In this document: positions 1 through 9,016 of the stretch, one piece after another
Layout of the letters: each line of letters starts with the position of its first letter
Numbering within the stretch: position 1 is the stretch's first letter
Assembly: GCA_039908285.1 (NCBI GenBank)
Contig: JAMOBE010000005.1
Span: 1-64,000, forward strand
Source: JAMOBE01 sp039908285
Lineage (GTDB): Bacteria > Pseudomonadota > Alphaproteobacteria > Rhodospirillales > Rhodospirillaceae
DNA: 64,000 nucleotides
Reading direction: 5' to 3'
Notes under the pieces: model-generated
Told to the model about the DNA's origin: nothing
The model's input: the letters and a program-made list of their open reading frames with translations, nothing else
Databases searched by the model: none
Made by a program: the position numbers and the translations under genes

Positions 1-117
1 CCTCTCCCCCCTCTTCCGGGGGGAGAGGGTTGGGTGAGGGGGGGGAGAAGCCCCAAGGACCTTGCCGGTTGCCCCACCCCCTCACCCCGGCCCTCTCCCC
101 CTCAAGGGGGAGAGGGA
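1..117. repeat. REP-A palindromic intergenic repeat, copy 1
   Basis: Two GC-rich palindromes (about 1-30 and 90-117) built on CCCTCTCCCCC...GGGGGAGAGGG face each other around a centre containing GGTTGGGTGAGGG and its counterpart CCCTCACCCCGGCCC. The same architecture recurs near 15.1, 17.3, 30.7 and 34.0 kb. The left end may lie outside the window. It fills the space upstream of tatB. Confidence 0.8.
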
Positions 118-188
118 GTTCTGGTTCCGAATACGTTTTCAGGCTCTGAGAGGGACCGCCCTCGTTATCGGCAGGCACAGGCGATCCG

Positions 189-575
189 ATGTTTGATATC
201 GGCATGTCCGAGATTGTGGTGATCGCCGTCGTCGCGCTGGTGGTGATCGGCCCGAAGGACCTGCCGCGCACCCTGCGCATGGTGGGGCGCATGGCGGGCA
301 AGGCGCGTGATATGGCCGGCGAGTTCCATCGCCACTTCGACGACATGGTCCGCGAGGCGGACCTGGACGAGGTGAAACGCAAGGTCGAGGAGGTCCGCCG
401 CTCCGACGTTGAGTCCGTGGTCGAGAACGCCGTCGACCCGGGTGGTACCATCCGCCGCGGCCTGGAACTGCCGGAGGAAGAGGAGGAAGAACTGGCGGCC
501 AAGCCACCAGCACCGCCCCCCCTCGAGTCGCCAAACTCCCCCTCCCCAGTCGCCACAGGGGGACCCGCGCCGTGA
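189..575 (+). CDS. tatB: Sec-independent (twin-arginine) translocase subunit TatB
   Basis: TatB forms the substrate-receptor complex with TatC in the inner membrane for export of folded proteins. The 128-residue protein starts with the family N-terminus MFDIGMSEIVVIAVVALVVI, a single membrane helix, followed by the GPKDLPRTLR hinge and an amphipathic helix. The C-terminal tail is charged (a run of Glu near residue 96) and proline-rich, as usual for TatB. Its stop overlaps the tatC start by 4 bases, so the two are translationally coupled. A tatA gene would be expected just left of the window but is not visible. Confidence 0.95.
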   Translation: MFDIGMSEIVVIAVVALVVIGPKDLPRTLRMVGRMAGKARDMAGEFHRHFDDMVREADLDEVKRKVEEVRRSDVESVVENAVDPGGTIRRGLELPEEEEEELAAKPPAPPPLESPNSPSPVATGGPAP

Positions 576-1414
576 CCACGCCCGACTCCACCTCCGACTC
601 CGACGATCCCGAGCAGAACAAGATGCCCCTCCTCGGGCACCTGATCGAGCTGCGGCGCCGTCTCCTGTACGCGGCCGCGTCCTTCCTGGGGGCATTTTTC
701 GCCTGCTACGCCGTGAAGGAGCATATCTACGGCTTCCTGGTGGTGCCGCTCGCCGAGATCATGCAGGAAGTGGGCGGCAGCCAGCGCATGATCTACACGG
801 CGATCACCGAGGGATTCTTCACCTACATCCGGGTGTCGGCCTTCGCCGCGGTGTGCCTCACATTCCCGGTCTTCGCCGCACAACTATGGATGTTCATCGC
901 GCCCGGTCTCTACCGGCACGAAAAGAAGGCGTTCCTGCCGTTTCTGGTGGCGACTCCGGTGCTGTTCATGATCGGCGCCGCGTGGGCGTACTATCTGGTC
1001 ATGCCGATGGCGTGGCGGTTCCTCCTCGGCTTCCAGACCGCCGTCGGGGCGGCGACGGTGTTGCCGATCCAGCTCGAAGCCAAGGTGGGGGAGTATCTCG
1101 ACATCGTGACGACGCTGATGCTGGCGTTCGGCCTCAGCTTCGAGATGCCGGTGCTGCTGACCCTGATGGCGCGGGTGGGCATGGTCACTTCGCAGGGGCT
1201 GGCCGACAAGCGGCGTTTCGCCATCGTCGGCATGTTCGTCGTCGCCGCCGTGCTGACCCCCCCCGACGCCATCAGCCAGATCAGCCTCGCCATTCCTCTG
1301 GTCGTGCTCTACGAGTTGTCCATCGTCTCGTGCCGCATGATCGAGAAAAAGCGCCGCGAGGCCGAGGACGCGGGCGAAAATGAGGTGGACGAAACCGACT
1401 TCAACGCGACCTGA
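572..1414 (+). CDS. tatC: Sec-independent (twin-arginine) translocase subunit TatC
   Basis: TatC is the six-helix inner-membrane core of the Tat translocase that recognises twin-arginine signal peptides. The 280-residue product begins at a GTG overlapping tatB and carries the family N-terminal motif MPLLGHLIELRRRLL near residue 18, six hydrophobic segments, and the conserved FEMPVLL segment near residue 190. The C-terminus is a charged cytoplasmic tail. Several products in this window have signal peptides with SRR-type motifs, such as the DUF882 protein near 57 kb, and would be plausible substrates. Confidence 0.96.
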   Translation: MTTPDSTSDSDDPEQNKMPLLGHLIELRRRLLYAAASFLGAFFACYAVKEHIYGFLVVPLAEIMQEVGGSQRMIYTAITEGFFTYIRVSAFAAVCLTFPVFAAQLWMFIAPGLYRHEKKAFLPFLVATPVLFMIGAAWAYYLVMPMAWRFLLGFQTAVGAATVLPIQLEAKVGEYLDIVTTLMLAFGLSFEMPVLLTLMARVGMVTSQGLADKRRFAIVGMFVVAAVLTPPDAISQISLAIPLVVLYELSIVSCRMIEKKRREAEDAGENEVDETDFNAT

Positions 1415-1473
1415 GGCGTTGGGATCAGGTTAGCTTGACTTTTAATAAGCCATGGCATTTTTGTTCTGACGTG

Positions 1474-1502
1474 TTGCGTGAACGGGATCAAATCGCTATG
1501 AT
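1474..1502 (+). promoter_or_regulatory. putative sigma70 promoter of the EAL gene
   Basis: TTGCGT (1474-1479) and TATGAT (1497-1502) are separated by 17 bases and end 49 bases before the ATG at 1552. The stretch 1415-1500 is AT-rich for this genome. This is a sequence match only. Confidence 0.45.
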
Positions 1503-1551
1503 CTGACGAAGGTCATAGAGATTGTGGTTTCCGGCGCGGGGGAATGTGAGC

Positions 1552-3189
1552 ATGCCTGCGGATAAGCTCCGCTACGTCGCCCTCGCGTTCTGCCGGGCCG
1601 ACATTCTCCTCGAAATAGATGCCACCAACACGCTGCTGTTCGCCGCCGGCACCACCTCCGTCTGCTTCGGCAAGCCGGCGAACGAACTTCTCGGAACCTC
1701 CCTGATCGACCTGATCGCCCCCCGGGATCGGGGCATGTTTACCGACATGCTGAGCCTCGCCCGAACCAAAGGGCGAATCGACGACGTCGTCATCATGCTG
1801 CACGGGGCGGACGGTCGCGAGCTGCAGGCCGCCGTGTCGGGATACCGGGTTCCCGAGTACGGCGACAACTTCTACCTCGGCGTCAAAATCCGGCCGATGC
1901 CGATTTCGCCGTTGCGCAAGGATCCCCCCGCGATCGACGGGGAGTCCGGGCTGATCGACCACAAGTCCTTCACCGAACTCGCGGCCGACCGGATCATCGA
2001 CTATCCACGGGCCGGCGGCGAGGCGCAGGTGACCCTGGTCAAGGTCAACGGCCTCGGCCGGGCGGTCGACCAGCTTGACGAGCCATCGCGGAAAAAGCTC
2101 CTGTCGTCGGTGGGCGCCATCCTCAACGCCGCGTCGCTGGGGGGCAACCTGGCCGCCCGCGTCGATGCCGAGTCCTTCACCTACGTGCATACCAAGGGGA
2201 TAGACACCGAGAGCATCAACCGCAAGATCGAGGAGGCGGCGGAGAAGAACGCGCCGGAGGGCACCGACCTTACCGCCATGTCGGTGACGCTGGACACCGG
2301 CGGCCAGGAGATGACCAACGACCTGATCGCCAAGGCCCTGGCGCACACGGTGCAGCAGTTCTGCAAGTCGGACGGGGCGTTGAAGGCCACCAGCCTGACC
2401 GAGGCCCTGCCGTCCATGATGTCGGACACCTTCGACAAGATCGCCTACGTCAAGATGGTGACCAAGAAGCACCACTTCGACGTCGTGTTCATGCCCATTT
2501 CCGACTTCCGCGAGGAGAAGGTCCACCATTTCGAGGCGCTGACCCGCTTTCGCGACGCCGTGGCCGGCGTCTCGCCCTATCACCTCATCAGCCTGGCCGA
2601 GGAGGTGGACATCATCCGCGACCTCGACATGGCGATCATCATGAAGGCCATCCAGGTGATGGGCGAGTTTTCAAAAAAGACCAAGCTGCCGCCGGTGGCG
2701 GTCAACGTTTCCGGCGCCTCGATCGCCCATTTCGGTTTCGTCAACAAGCTGCACCAGTTGCTGGCCACCGACCTCACCCTGCCGAACCGGCTGATGCTGG
2801 AGATCACCGAGTCCGCCAAGATCGACCGGCTCGCCGAGGTGAACCGCGCCATCCAGACCTTCCGCAAGAAGGGCTTCCAGGTGTGCATCGACGACTTCGG
2901 CGCCGGTTCGGCCAGCATCGAGTACCTGCACATGCTCGACGTCGACATCGTCAAGTTCGACGGACCAGTGGTCAAGCGGGCGGTGGCTTCGACCAAGGGC
3001 AGCGACCTTCTGGCGTCGATGGCCAGGATGTGCCGCGACCTCAAGGTCGAAACCGTGGCCGAGATGATCGAGGACAAGAAGGTGGCGCAACGGGCTCAGG
3101 CCTGCGGCGTCGACCTCGGCCAGGGCTACTATTTCGGCAAGCCCAACCCCAATCCCCTGACCTTCGCCAGCAAGTTTGCCGCGCACTGA
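1552..3189 (+). CDS. EAL-domain cyclic-di-GMP phosphodiesterase with PAS-like N-terminus
   Basis: Predicted to hydrolyse c-di-GMP and so influence motility or attachment. The N-terminal 120 residues look PAS-like, the middle (about 130-290) is a degenerate GGDEF-like region without a GGDEF signature, and the C-terminal 240 residues are an EAL domain. The EAL residues look intact: EALTR (Glu near 328), NVSG, ITES, DDFGAGS, the Lys in VKFDG and the Glu in AEMIE. The protein is soluble with no membrane segment. ATG at 1552 is preferred over the upstream TTG at 1522 because a GGGGG stretch lies 9 bases before it. It appears to be a single-gene unit. Confidence 0.9.
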   Translation: MPADKLRYVALAFCRADILLEIDATNTLLFAAGTTSVCFGKPANELLGTSLIDLIAPRDRGMFTDMLSLARTKGRIDDVVIMLHGADGRELQAAVSGYRVPEYGDNFYLGVKIRPMPISPLRKDPPAIDGESGLIDHKSFTELAADRIIDYPRAGGEAQVTLVKVNGLGRAVDQLDEPSRKKLLSSVGAILNAASLGGNLAARVDAESFTYVHTKGIDTESINRKIEEAAEKNAPEGTDLTAMSVTLDTGGQEMTNDLIAKALAHTVQQFCKSDGALKATSLTEALPSMMSDTFDKIAYVKMVTKKHHFDVVFMPISDFREEKVHHFEALTRFRDAVAGVSPYHLISLAEEVDIIRDLDMAIIMKAIQVMGEFSKKTKLPPVAVNVSGASIAHFGFVNKLHQLLATDLTLPNRLMLEITESAKIDRLAEVNRAIQTFRKKGFQVCIDDFGAGSASIEYLHMLDVDIVKFDGPVVKRAVASTKGSDLLASMARMCRDLKVETVAEMIEDKKVAQRAQACGVDLGQGYYFGKPNPNPLTFASKFAAH

Positions 3190-3230
3190 TCCAAGCCGGC
3201 GCCCTGGACTATCAGGCGAAGGGGTAATCC

Positions 3231-3284
3231 TAAATCCGGCAGTTAACCTAACTCCGGCAGCCCCAGATGTAACTGCCGGATTTA
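3231..3284. repeat. 15-bp perfect inverted repeat
   Basis: TAAATCCGGCAGTTA at 3231-3245 is repeated in reverse complement at 3270-3284, with an internal CCGGCAG at 3254-3260. It abuts the MITE-like element on its right. It may be an older insertion or a hairpin at the end of the EAL gene transcript. Confidence 0.6.
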
Positions 3285-3285
3285 G

Positions 3286-3444
3286 CCCGCATTTCTCACC
3301 GGGACGCGGAATGATGGCGCAGAGATTTGATTCGCCTATGATTTTTCCGACCGCCGGCAATACTGGTCGTATTGGCAAGGGAGGAAAAATCATAGGCGGA
3401 TCAAGGATCAAGCCAGCATCCGTCGGACCGGTGAGAAATGCGGG
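3286..3444. mobile_element. MITE-like non-coding element with TTAG target duplication
   Basis: A 159-bp unit is bounded by perfect 17-bp inverted repeats, CCCGCATTTCTCACCGG at 3286-3302 and its complement at 3428-3444. TTAG lies directly outside on both sides in the same orientation (3282-3285, 3445-3448), as expected of a target-site duplication. Inside is a second inverted repeat of 22 bases with one mismatch (3327-3348 and 3383-3404, core CGCCTATGATTTTTCC). There is no transposase, so it would be a non-autonomous derivative. Parent family is unknown. Confidence 0.7.
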
Positions 3445-3450
3445 TTAGGT

Positions 3451-4950
3451 TCAACCATGGTATCGCCGCCGCAGGTGATCCTTGAACACGGAGGCATCCA
3501 GGGGGCGCCCGGTGGCCTGGGTCAGCAGGTCGTCGGTGGAGAGGAGCGAGCCCATGCCGTGCACATGGGGCCGGAGCCAGCCGAGAAGCGGCGTGAAATC
3601 GCCTCGTTCCAGCCCCGGCATCACGTCGGGATCGGCGCGGCAGGCGGCGTCGAACAACTGGGCGGCGGTCATGGCTCCCAGGGTGTAGGTGGGGAAATAG
3701 CCGAAAGCCCCAGCGTACCAGTGGATGTCCTGGAGGCACCCCAGCCGGTCGTCGGGGGGCGTCAGGCCCAGCAGTGTCCGCATGCCCTGGCCCCAGGCGT
3801 CGGGCAGGTCGCGGACCTCCATGGTCCCGGCCACCAGCGCCTGCTCCAGGCGATAGCGCAGGATGACGTGGGCCGGATAGGTCACCTCGTCGGCGTCGAC
3901 GCGGATGAAGTCCGGCTTCACCCGCGTGTAGTGGCGGTGGAGCGCATCGGTCTCCCAGGCCTCGCCATCGGCCGCGAAGGCCGCGCGCATCAGCGGTGCT
4001 GCGAAGGTGATGAACGCCCGCGAGCGGCAGGCCTGCATCTCGATCAGCAGGGACTGGCTTTCATGGAGGCTCATGCCGCGCGCCCGGCCCACCGGCTGGT
4101 GGCGCCACGCCGCCGGCAGTCCCAACTCGTAGAGGGCATGGCCGGTCTCGTGCAGCACCCCCATCAGGCTCGAGGTGAAGTCGGCCTCGTCATAGCGGGT
4201 GGTGATGCGCACGTCGTCCCGGCTGCCGCCGCAGAACGGGTGGTGGCTGACATCGAGTCGCCCGTGGTCGAAGTCGAACCCGAGCGCCGTCATCAACCGC
4301 ACCCCAAGCTCCCGCTGGCGCGCCACCGGAAAGGGTCCCACCGGCACCGGGGGCGGATTCCCCTGGCGCTCCAGCACCGCCGCCAGGAAGGGCGGCAGGA
4401 ACGACTCAAGATCGGCGAACACGGCGTCGATGCGGGCGCAGCGGCCATCGGGCTCGAACTGGTCCAGCAGGGCCTCGTAGGGCGAGCACCCGAGTCGCTC
4501 CCCCCTGGCCCGCGCCACCTGTCGCACCAGGCCGAGAAGCTCGGCAAGCCGGGGCGCCACCACCGAAAAGTCGGAGCGGGACCGGGCCTCGCGCCAGGTC
4601 ATCTCGCAGGCGCTTTCTGCCCGCGACAAGGCCTCCACCAGGTCGGCGGGCACCGCCGTCGCCGATACCCACTGCCGATGCATTTCCCGCAGATTGGCCC
4701 GCCGCCACGGGTCCCCGTCGGACATCCCCTCGGCCATGGCCAACCCCAGCCACTCGCCCACCTCGGGGGCGGTCATGAGGTCGTGGTGGATGGATTTCAG
4801 CGTCGCCATCTGCTCGGCCCGGCTTGCCGCACCGCCGGGTGGCATCATGGTCTGGCTGTCCCAGTCCAGGAACCCGATGGCCTCCCCGAGCTTTTCCAGG
4901 CGGGCGAAGCGGTCCTCGAGCTTGGCGTAGGCGTCCCGGTCGGGCATCAT
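3451..4950 (-). CDS. carboxypeptidase Taq (M32 family metallopeptidase)
   Basis: A cytoplasmic zinc carboxypeptidase that removes C-terminal residues with broad specificity. The 499-residue length matches the M32 family. The zinc site HETGH is near residue 267, followed by ESQSLLIEMQ, the downstream family segment carrying the third ligand, and a conserved DEVTYPAH stretch. The start is the first of two adjacent ATGs at 4950. The gene diverges from elbB across about 100 bases, and its stop lies three bases beyond the MITE target duplication, so the element sits immediately 3' of this gene. Confidence 0.93.
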   Translation of the reverse strand: MMPDRDAYAKLEDRFARLEKLGEAIGFLDWDSQTMMPPGGAASRAEQMATLKSIHHDLMTAPEVGEWLGLAMAEGMSDGDPWRRANLREMHRQWVSATAVPADLVEALSRAESACEMTWREARSRSDFSVVAPRLAELLGLVRQVARARGERLGCSPYEALLDQFEPDGRCARIDAVFADLESFLPPFLAAVLERQGNPPPVPVGPFPVARQRELGVRLMTALGFDFDHGRLDVSHHPFCGGSRDDVRITTRYDEADFTSSLMGVLHETGHALYELGLPAAWRHQPVGRARGMSLHESQSLLIEMQACRSRAFITFAAPLMRAAFAADGEAWETDALHRHYTRVKPDFIRVDADEVTYPAHVILRYRLEQALVAGTMEVRDLPDAWGQGMRTLLGLTPPDDRLGCLQDIHWYAGAFGYFPTYTLGAMTAAQLFDAACRADPDVMPGLERGDFTPLLGWLRPHVHGMGSLLSTDDLLTQATGRPLDASVFKDHLRRRYHG

Positions 4951-5053
4951 CGTGCGCGTCTTTCATCCACTACCATCGGTCCCACCATTATAGGGGGCGG
5001 TCCGGGAGGTTCCAGTCCCGCCGCTGCCCAGTCCAGAGGGAGGTCATATCGCC

Positions 5054-5722
5054 ATGTCCGGCAAACCGAAGATCGCGGTGGTTCTTTCCGGCTGCGGCGT
5101 CTACGACGGCGCGGAAATCCACGAGGCCGTGCTGACGCTTCTCGCCATCGACCGTCACGGCGCCGCCTACCAGTGCTTCGCGCCCGATATCCCCCAAACC
5201 CACGTCATCAACCACCTCACCGGCAAGGAGAGCGGCGAAAAGCGCAATGTCCTGGTCGAGGCGGCCCGAATCGCCCGCGGCAACATCCGTCCCCTGCGCG
5301 AGTATCGGGTCGCCGACTTCGACGGCATCGTCTTTCCGGGCGGGTTCGGCGCGGCGAAGAACCTGTCGTCGTTCGCCTTCAAGGGTCCCGCCTGCACCGT
5401 CGATCCGGACGTGGAGCGGGCCATCACCGACACCCGCGCCGCCGGCAAGCCCATCGGCGCGCTATGCATCTCGCCGGCGGTGATGGCCAAGGTCCTGGGT
5501 GCGGTCGACCTCACCATCGGCAACGACGCCGGAACCGCGGCGGCGCTCGAGTCCCTCGGCGCCCGCCACAAGACCACCACCCACGGCGAGATCGTCGTCG
5601 ACACGGCGGCGAAGCTGGTCACCACCCCCTGCTACATGCTGGACGCCACCGTCAGCCAGATCGCCACCGGCGCCGACGCGGTCATCGCCGGCATGCTGGG
5701 GCTCATGGCGGCGTCGAAGTAG
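5054..5722 (+). CDS. elbB: ElbB-type isoprenoid biosynthesis / glyoxalase-like protein
   Basis: A 222-residue protein of the class I glutamine amidotransferase/DJ-1 fold. ElbB homologues were linked to isoprenoid biosynthesis and show weak glyoxalase activity. Family motifs are visible: VLSGCGVYDGAEIHEA at residues 10-25, VFPGGFGAAKNLSSFA near 95, and the nucleophile-elbow cysteine in GALCISPAVMAK near 137. A GGGAGG-type ribosome-binding site lies about 9 bases before the ATG. It is a single gene ending in a fragment of the REP-A repeat. Confidence 0.92.
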   Translation: MSGKPKIAVVLSGCGVYDGAEIHEAVLTLLAIDRHGAAYQCFAPDIPQTHVINHLTGKESGEKRNVLVEAARIARGNIRPLREYRVADFDGIVFPGGFGAAKNLSSFAFKGPACTVDPDVERAITDTRAAGKPIGALCISPAVMAKVLGAVDLTIGNDAGTAAALESLGARHKTTTHGEIVVDTAAKLVTTPCYMLDATVSQIATGADAVIAGMLGLMAASK

Positions 5723-5742
5723 TCGTCAGGCTTTGCTCGGAT

Positions 5743-5780
5743 GACTCACCCCCTCTTCCCCACGCGGGGGAGAGGGGAGG
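5743..5780. repeat. partial REP-A palindrome
   Basis: CACCCCCTCTTCCCC followed by GGGGGAGAGGGGAGG matches one half of the REP-A repeat. It lies between the convergent ends of elbB and the coiled-coil gene and can fold as a strong hairpin, so it may help terminate both. Confidence 0.6.
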
Positions 5781-5802
5781 CTGGATTGACCCGCCTCCCG
5801 CT

Positions 5803-7122
5803 TCAGGAGACACGCTTCACCGCCTGGGCGCCGGGACCGGGGAGCGCCCGGGGGCCGGTTCTGACGCCCAAGAGCAGCCCCACCGTGCCGCCGACCGCCG
5901 TGATCGCCTCGCCGAGCAGGTTGATGGTCCCTTCGGCCAGGCCTTCGACCGGAATCCGCCTGGTCAGCGGCGAGGCCGGCTCCCGACGTCGGGGGCCTGG
6001 ACGCCGCGCCGGGGCGGTTTTGAGCTGGGAGTGGACGAGTCGCAGGGCTTCGGTTTCGTCCCGGAGCGACTGCTGCTCCGCCCTGAGGTCCGCCAGGGTC
6101 GTTTGCGCCTGGTCGATTTCGGCGGCGATGGCGTCGTGACGGGCGCGGGCGTCGGCGATGTCCTTGAGCAGCGAGTCGCGGCTGGCCTGCAGGCGGGCGT
6201 GTTCGTCGGACAGGGCGCCGATCTCGGCGCCGAGACGGTCCCGCTCCGCCTGGTTGGCCTCGAGAGTGGACTTGACGACCGCGAGATCCCCGGTGAGGAC
6301 CCGGTGCTGCTGCCGTTGCGCGTCCTCCTCGGCGATCAGGCGGCTGAGTTCGGCGCGTGTGGCCTGCATGTCCGTCACTTCGCGGTGCAGGGCGGCGCGG
6401 TTCTGCTCCAGGGCGGCGATGGCCGCACGGACCGCCTCGTACTCGGCCTGGAGGGTCAGGTCGGGAGCCCCGGCCTCTGGTGGTGACCCCGCCTGACTGG
6501 CGGCGGTGCTCAGTGCGGCGATGGCCGCTTCCAGGGTGCCGCGGCGTTCGGCGAGGGCATCCAGTTCCGCGGTGAGGAGCGCACAGGACTCGGTAGCGGC
6601 GCGGCGGGTCTCTTCCGCCGCCGCGACCTCGCGTCGCACCTCGTCCAGGGCGACCCGGGTGCGCTCCAGCTCGGCGTCGGCCAGGGCCAGCCGTGCCCGC
6701 TCTTCCTCGGCCCTGGCGATGGCGGCCTCGACGCGCGACAACTCGCCGCGGCGGGCATCCACCTGCGGCTCGAGAGCGGCCAGCTCGGCCCGCAGATCGT
6801 CGAGACGGGTCTCGACGGCGGCCTGCTCGTCCGCCGCCATGGCGCGGCGGGCGGCAGCCTGTTCCATGACCGCCGCGTCGTCCGAAGCCGTTCCGAATCT
6901 CGCCCAGGGATTGGTGGCGTCGGCGTCGTCGGCAACCAGTTGAGCGGCACCGACGTGCCCGAGACGCCGCCTCGGCTCGCCCTCGCGAATGGCGGCGCCA
7001 GCGCCTCGTCGGCCGGCCCAGGGAGAGATGTCCAGGATATCGACCCACGGCGCCTGAGGTGTCCCCGGCGTGCCTTGTTCCCCCCTGGGCTCTTCGGCTT
7101 CGGCTCTGGAGTCGGTCGTCAT
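5803..7122 (-). CDS. coiled-coil protein with MamJ-like terminal motifs; candidate magnetosome protein
   Basis: This 439-residue protein is not assigned to a named family. Residues about 85-360 are an almost uninterrupted Ala/Glu/Arg/Leu heptad-rich coiled coil. The N-terminal 75 residues hold tryptophan motifs ISPW (32-35) and NPW (71-73) with RRR between them. A hydrophobic, Gly-rich C-terminal segment begins IPVEGLAEGTINLLG at about 390. The small acidic protein encoded after mamE shares RRR...NPW and the PVExLxxGxINxLG motif. The gene is divergent from mamF. ATG at 7122 is chosen over 7260 because GGGAG lies 6 bases upstream and because the extension lacks coding character. A filament-like linker or scaffold on magnetosome membranes is inferred, not shown. 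Similarity to an SMC/tropomyosin-type generic coiled coil would be the alternative. Confidence 0.75.
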   Translation of the reverse strand: MTTDSRAEAEEPRGEQGTPGTPQAPWVDILDISPWAGRRGAGAAIREGEPRRRLGHVGAAQLVADDADATNPWARFGTASDDAAVMEQAAARRAMAADEQAAVETRLDDLRAELAALEPQVDARRGELSRVEAAIARAEEERARLALADAELERTRVALDEVRREVAAAEETRRAATESCALLTAELDALAERRGTLEAAIAALSTAASQAGSPPEAGAPDLTLQAEYEAVRAAIAALEQNRAALHREVTDMQATRAELSRLIAEEDAQRQQHRVLTGDLAVVKSTLEANQAERDRLGAEIGALSDEHARLQASRDSLLKDIADARARHDAIAAEIDQAQTTLADLRAEQQSLRDETEALRLVHSQLKTAPARRPGPRRREPASPLTRRIPVEGLAEGTINLLGEAITAVGGTVGLLLGVRTGPRALPGPGAQAVKRVS

Positions 7123-7260
7123 GTGCACTCCCGCATGTTCGGCAGTTTCCGCAAATCCCCGTCCGGCACGGCTCAGGCGCCGCGACGATACCACGTGGCA
7201 TCCGCCGGAGCCAGCCGCAAGAACGTCAGACATGAGAAGCCAAAAGCCCGGACAAGCCAA

Positions 7261-7305
7261 TTTACAATGAGCCCGGTCCGCATTACAGTCCCGTCCGGCG
7301 GACGG
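7261..7305 (+). promoter_or_regulatory. putative promoter and palindromic operator upstream of mamF
   Basis: TTTACA (7261-7266) and TACAGT (7284-7289) are spaced by 17 bases. Directly downstream is the perfect palindrome CCGTCCG-G-CGGACGG (7291-7305), placed where a repressor would block initiation. The 232-base divergent gap between the coiled-coil gene and mamF is otherwise without genes. Pattern match only. Confidence 0.35.
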
Positions 7306-7354
7306 CCACCGTCTGCCATCTTGTGTGTTTCTGCGGTGGTCGCGGGAGAAGGCA

Positions 7355-7678
7355 ATGACAGCGGTGATGGTTCGTAGCCGGGGAGGAACGCGGTCGCGCC
7401 TGATGGCCGCCTTCAGCTACATGGGGATTCTGGTGTTCCTCCCGCTGATCATGAACAAGGACGACCAGTACGTCTATTTTCATGCGAAGCAGGGACTGGT
7501 CATCTGGACGTGGGGCGTGCTTGGCCTGTTCGGTTTGCATCTGCCGGGAATCGGCAAGTGGTGGTTCAGTTTTTCGGCGATGATGGTGTTCGCCTATTCC
7601 CTCATCGGCCTGGCCTCCGTCATCCTCAATCGGGCGTGGAAGCTGCCGTTCATCTACCCCATCTCGTCGAGGCTCTAG
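7355..7678 (+). CDS. mamF: magnetosome membrane protein MamF
   Basis: MamF is a small magnetosome-membrane protein that affects magnetite crystal size together with MamG, MamD and MamC. This 107-residue product has the family pattern: three hydrophobic segments (about 17-36, 48-70 and 73-95), the YVYFHAKQGL motif at the start of helix 2, and LHLPGIGKWWF before helix 3. ATG at 7355 is used because GGGAGAAGG lies just upstream; the longer TTG/ATG-extended frame lacks support. In Magnetospirillum mamF usually lies in the mamGFDC operon. Here it heads mamH-mamI-mamE, 30 bases before mamH, which is unusual. DUF4870-type membrane proteins look similar in outline, but the context favours MamF. Confidence 0.9.
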   Translation: MTAVMVRSRGGTRSRLMAAFSYMGILVFLPLIMNKDDQYVYFHAKQGLVIWTWGVLGLFGLHLPGIGKWWFSFSAMMVFAYSLIGLASVILNRAWKLPFIYPISSRL

Positions 7679-7708
7679 GGGAGAGCGCCGGAACCGGTCG
7701 GAGCGTGA

Positions 7709-8980
7709 ATGGACGGAATGATCATCGAGCGTCGGCACTGGAACGGGCTCTACCTCCTGGCGGCGGTGGTGATGATTTTCCTCACCCTCTCCGTCGCCGT
7801 GCAGCCGCTGTTCCTGCGCGCCGTCCTCGACATTCCCTTCGCCAACGCCGGCACCATCAATACCAACGTCGCGGTGGTGACGGAGATACTTGATCTGCTG
7901 CTGGTGGGGTACCTTGGCTATCTGTCCGATCGACTCGGACGGGTGCCCATCATGGTGGTGGGGTTCCTGGTCGCCTGTGCCGGAGCACTGCTGGCGCCCT
8001 TCAGCCTGCCTCTCGGGACGATGCTCGGCATCGGTGGCGTCGCCTTCTATTACTCCATGCGCGTCGTCATGTCCCTCGGGGCCGGCGCGGTGTGGCCGCA
8101 GCTTTCGGCCCTGGTCGGCGATTTCACCACCACCGGCAACCGCGCCCGGCTGATGGCCAACACCGCGTTCATGACCGCGTTCGGCGCCACGCTGGTCTAC
8201 GCCGTCCTGATGCAGATTCCCCCCCATGCCGGGGTCATCGCCGTGATGATGCTGACGGCGGCGATCGCCCTGGTCGGCGCCTGGCTGACCCGTACCTGCC
8301 TGGTGGACGTCGGTCCGCGCCTCAAGGACGATCACATTCCCTGGCGGCGGATCGGCGAGCTTTTGCGCACCGAGCCCCGCATGCGGCTCGCGTTCCTGTC
8401 GGCGTTCTTCGCCCGCAGCGACATGGTGCTGATCGGCATGTTCTTCATGCTGTGGTACCTCTACTTCGGCGACCTGGTGGGCGTCAGCCAGGAAGCGGCG
8501 GCAGCCCAGGCCGGAAAGCTCATCGGCCTGGTCGGGATCGTCGTGCTGGTGTCGATCCCCATCTGGGGCATCTTCATCGAGCGGTATGGTCGCGTCGCCG
8601 CGATTTTCGTCGGCATGACCCTGTCGGGCCTCGGGTTCGTCGGGCTTGGCTTCGTGGTCAATCCCTACAAGTGGTTCATCGTCGTGCCGACGGTGCTTGC
8701 CGCCGCCGGACAGGCCGGCTGCCTGGTGGCGCCGCAGGTTCTGGCCATCGACCTCGCTCCCCGCGAGATCCTGGGCTCGGTCCTCGGCGCCTTCAACGTC
8801 GTCGGCGGGATCGGCATCATCGTCTTTCTCGAGATCGGCGGCCTGCTGTTCGATTCGGTCGGCCCCTATGCGCCATTCGTATTTACGGGCATAGGCAATC
8901 TATTCATTATGTGCTACGCACTCGTGGTGCTGCTGCGCATGCGTGATGAGTCACGAGTCGCGGCAGAGGAGAGTATCTGA
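7709..8980 (+). CDS. mamH: magnetosome MFS transporter MamH
   Basis: MamH is a major facilitator superfamily protein of the magnetosome membrane, implicated in iron supply to the vesicle. The 423-residue product has about twelve hydrophobic segments and the typical N-terminal region [19 protein letters not shown], followed by [20 protein letters not shown], the MFS loop 2-3 signature. The segment [18 protein letters not shown] and a second-half loop EREGR-like motif ([10 protein letters not shown]) agree with this. It is followed by mamI and mamE in the order of the canonical mamAB operon. The MFS fold is certain; the MamH assignment rests on the context plus the recognisable N-terminus. Confidence 0.92.
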   Translation: MDGMIIERRHWNGLYLLAAVVMIFLTLSVAVQPLFLRAVLDIPFANAGTINTNVAVVTEILDLLLVGYLGYLSDRLGRVPIMVVGFLVACAGALLAPFSLPLGTMLGIGGVAFYYSMRVVMSLGAGAVWPQLSALVGDFTTTGNRARLMANTAFMTAFGATLVYAVLMQIPPHAGVIAVMMLTAAIALVGAWLTRTCLVDVGPRLKDDHIPWRRIGELLRTEPRMRLAFLSAFFARSDMVLIGMFFMLWYLYFGDLVGVSQEAAAAQAGKLIGLVGIVVLVSIPIWGIFIERYGRVAAIFVGMTLSGLGFVGLGFVVNPYKWFIVVPTVLAAAGQAGCLVAPQVLAIDLAPREILGSVLGAFNVVGGIGIIVFLEIGGLLFDSVGPYAPFVFTGIGNLFIMCYALVVLLRMRDESRVAAEESI

Positions 8981-9016
8981 GGCTGCCTTGCGGCTCGTCT
9001 ACGTGGAGAATGGTTG

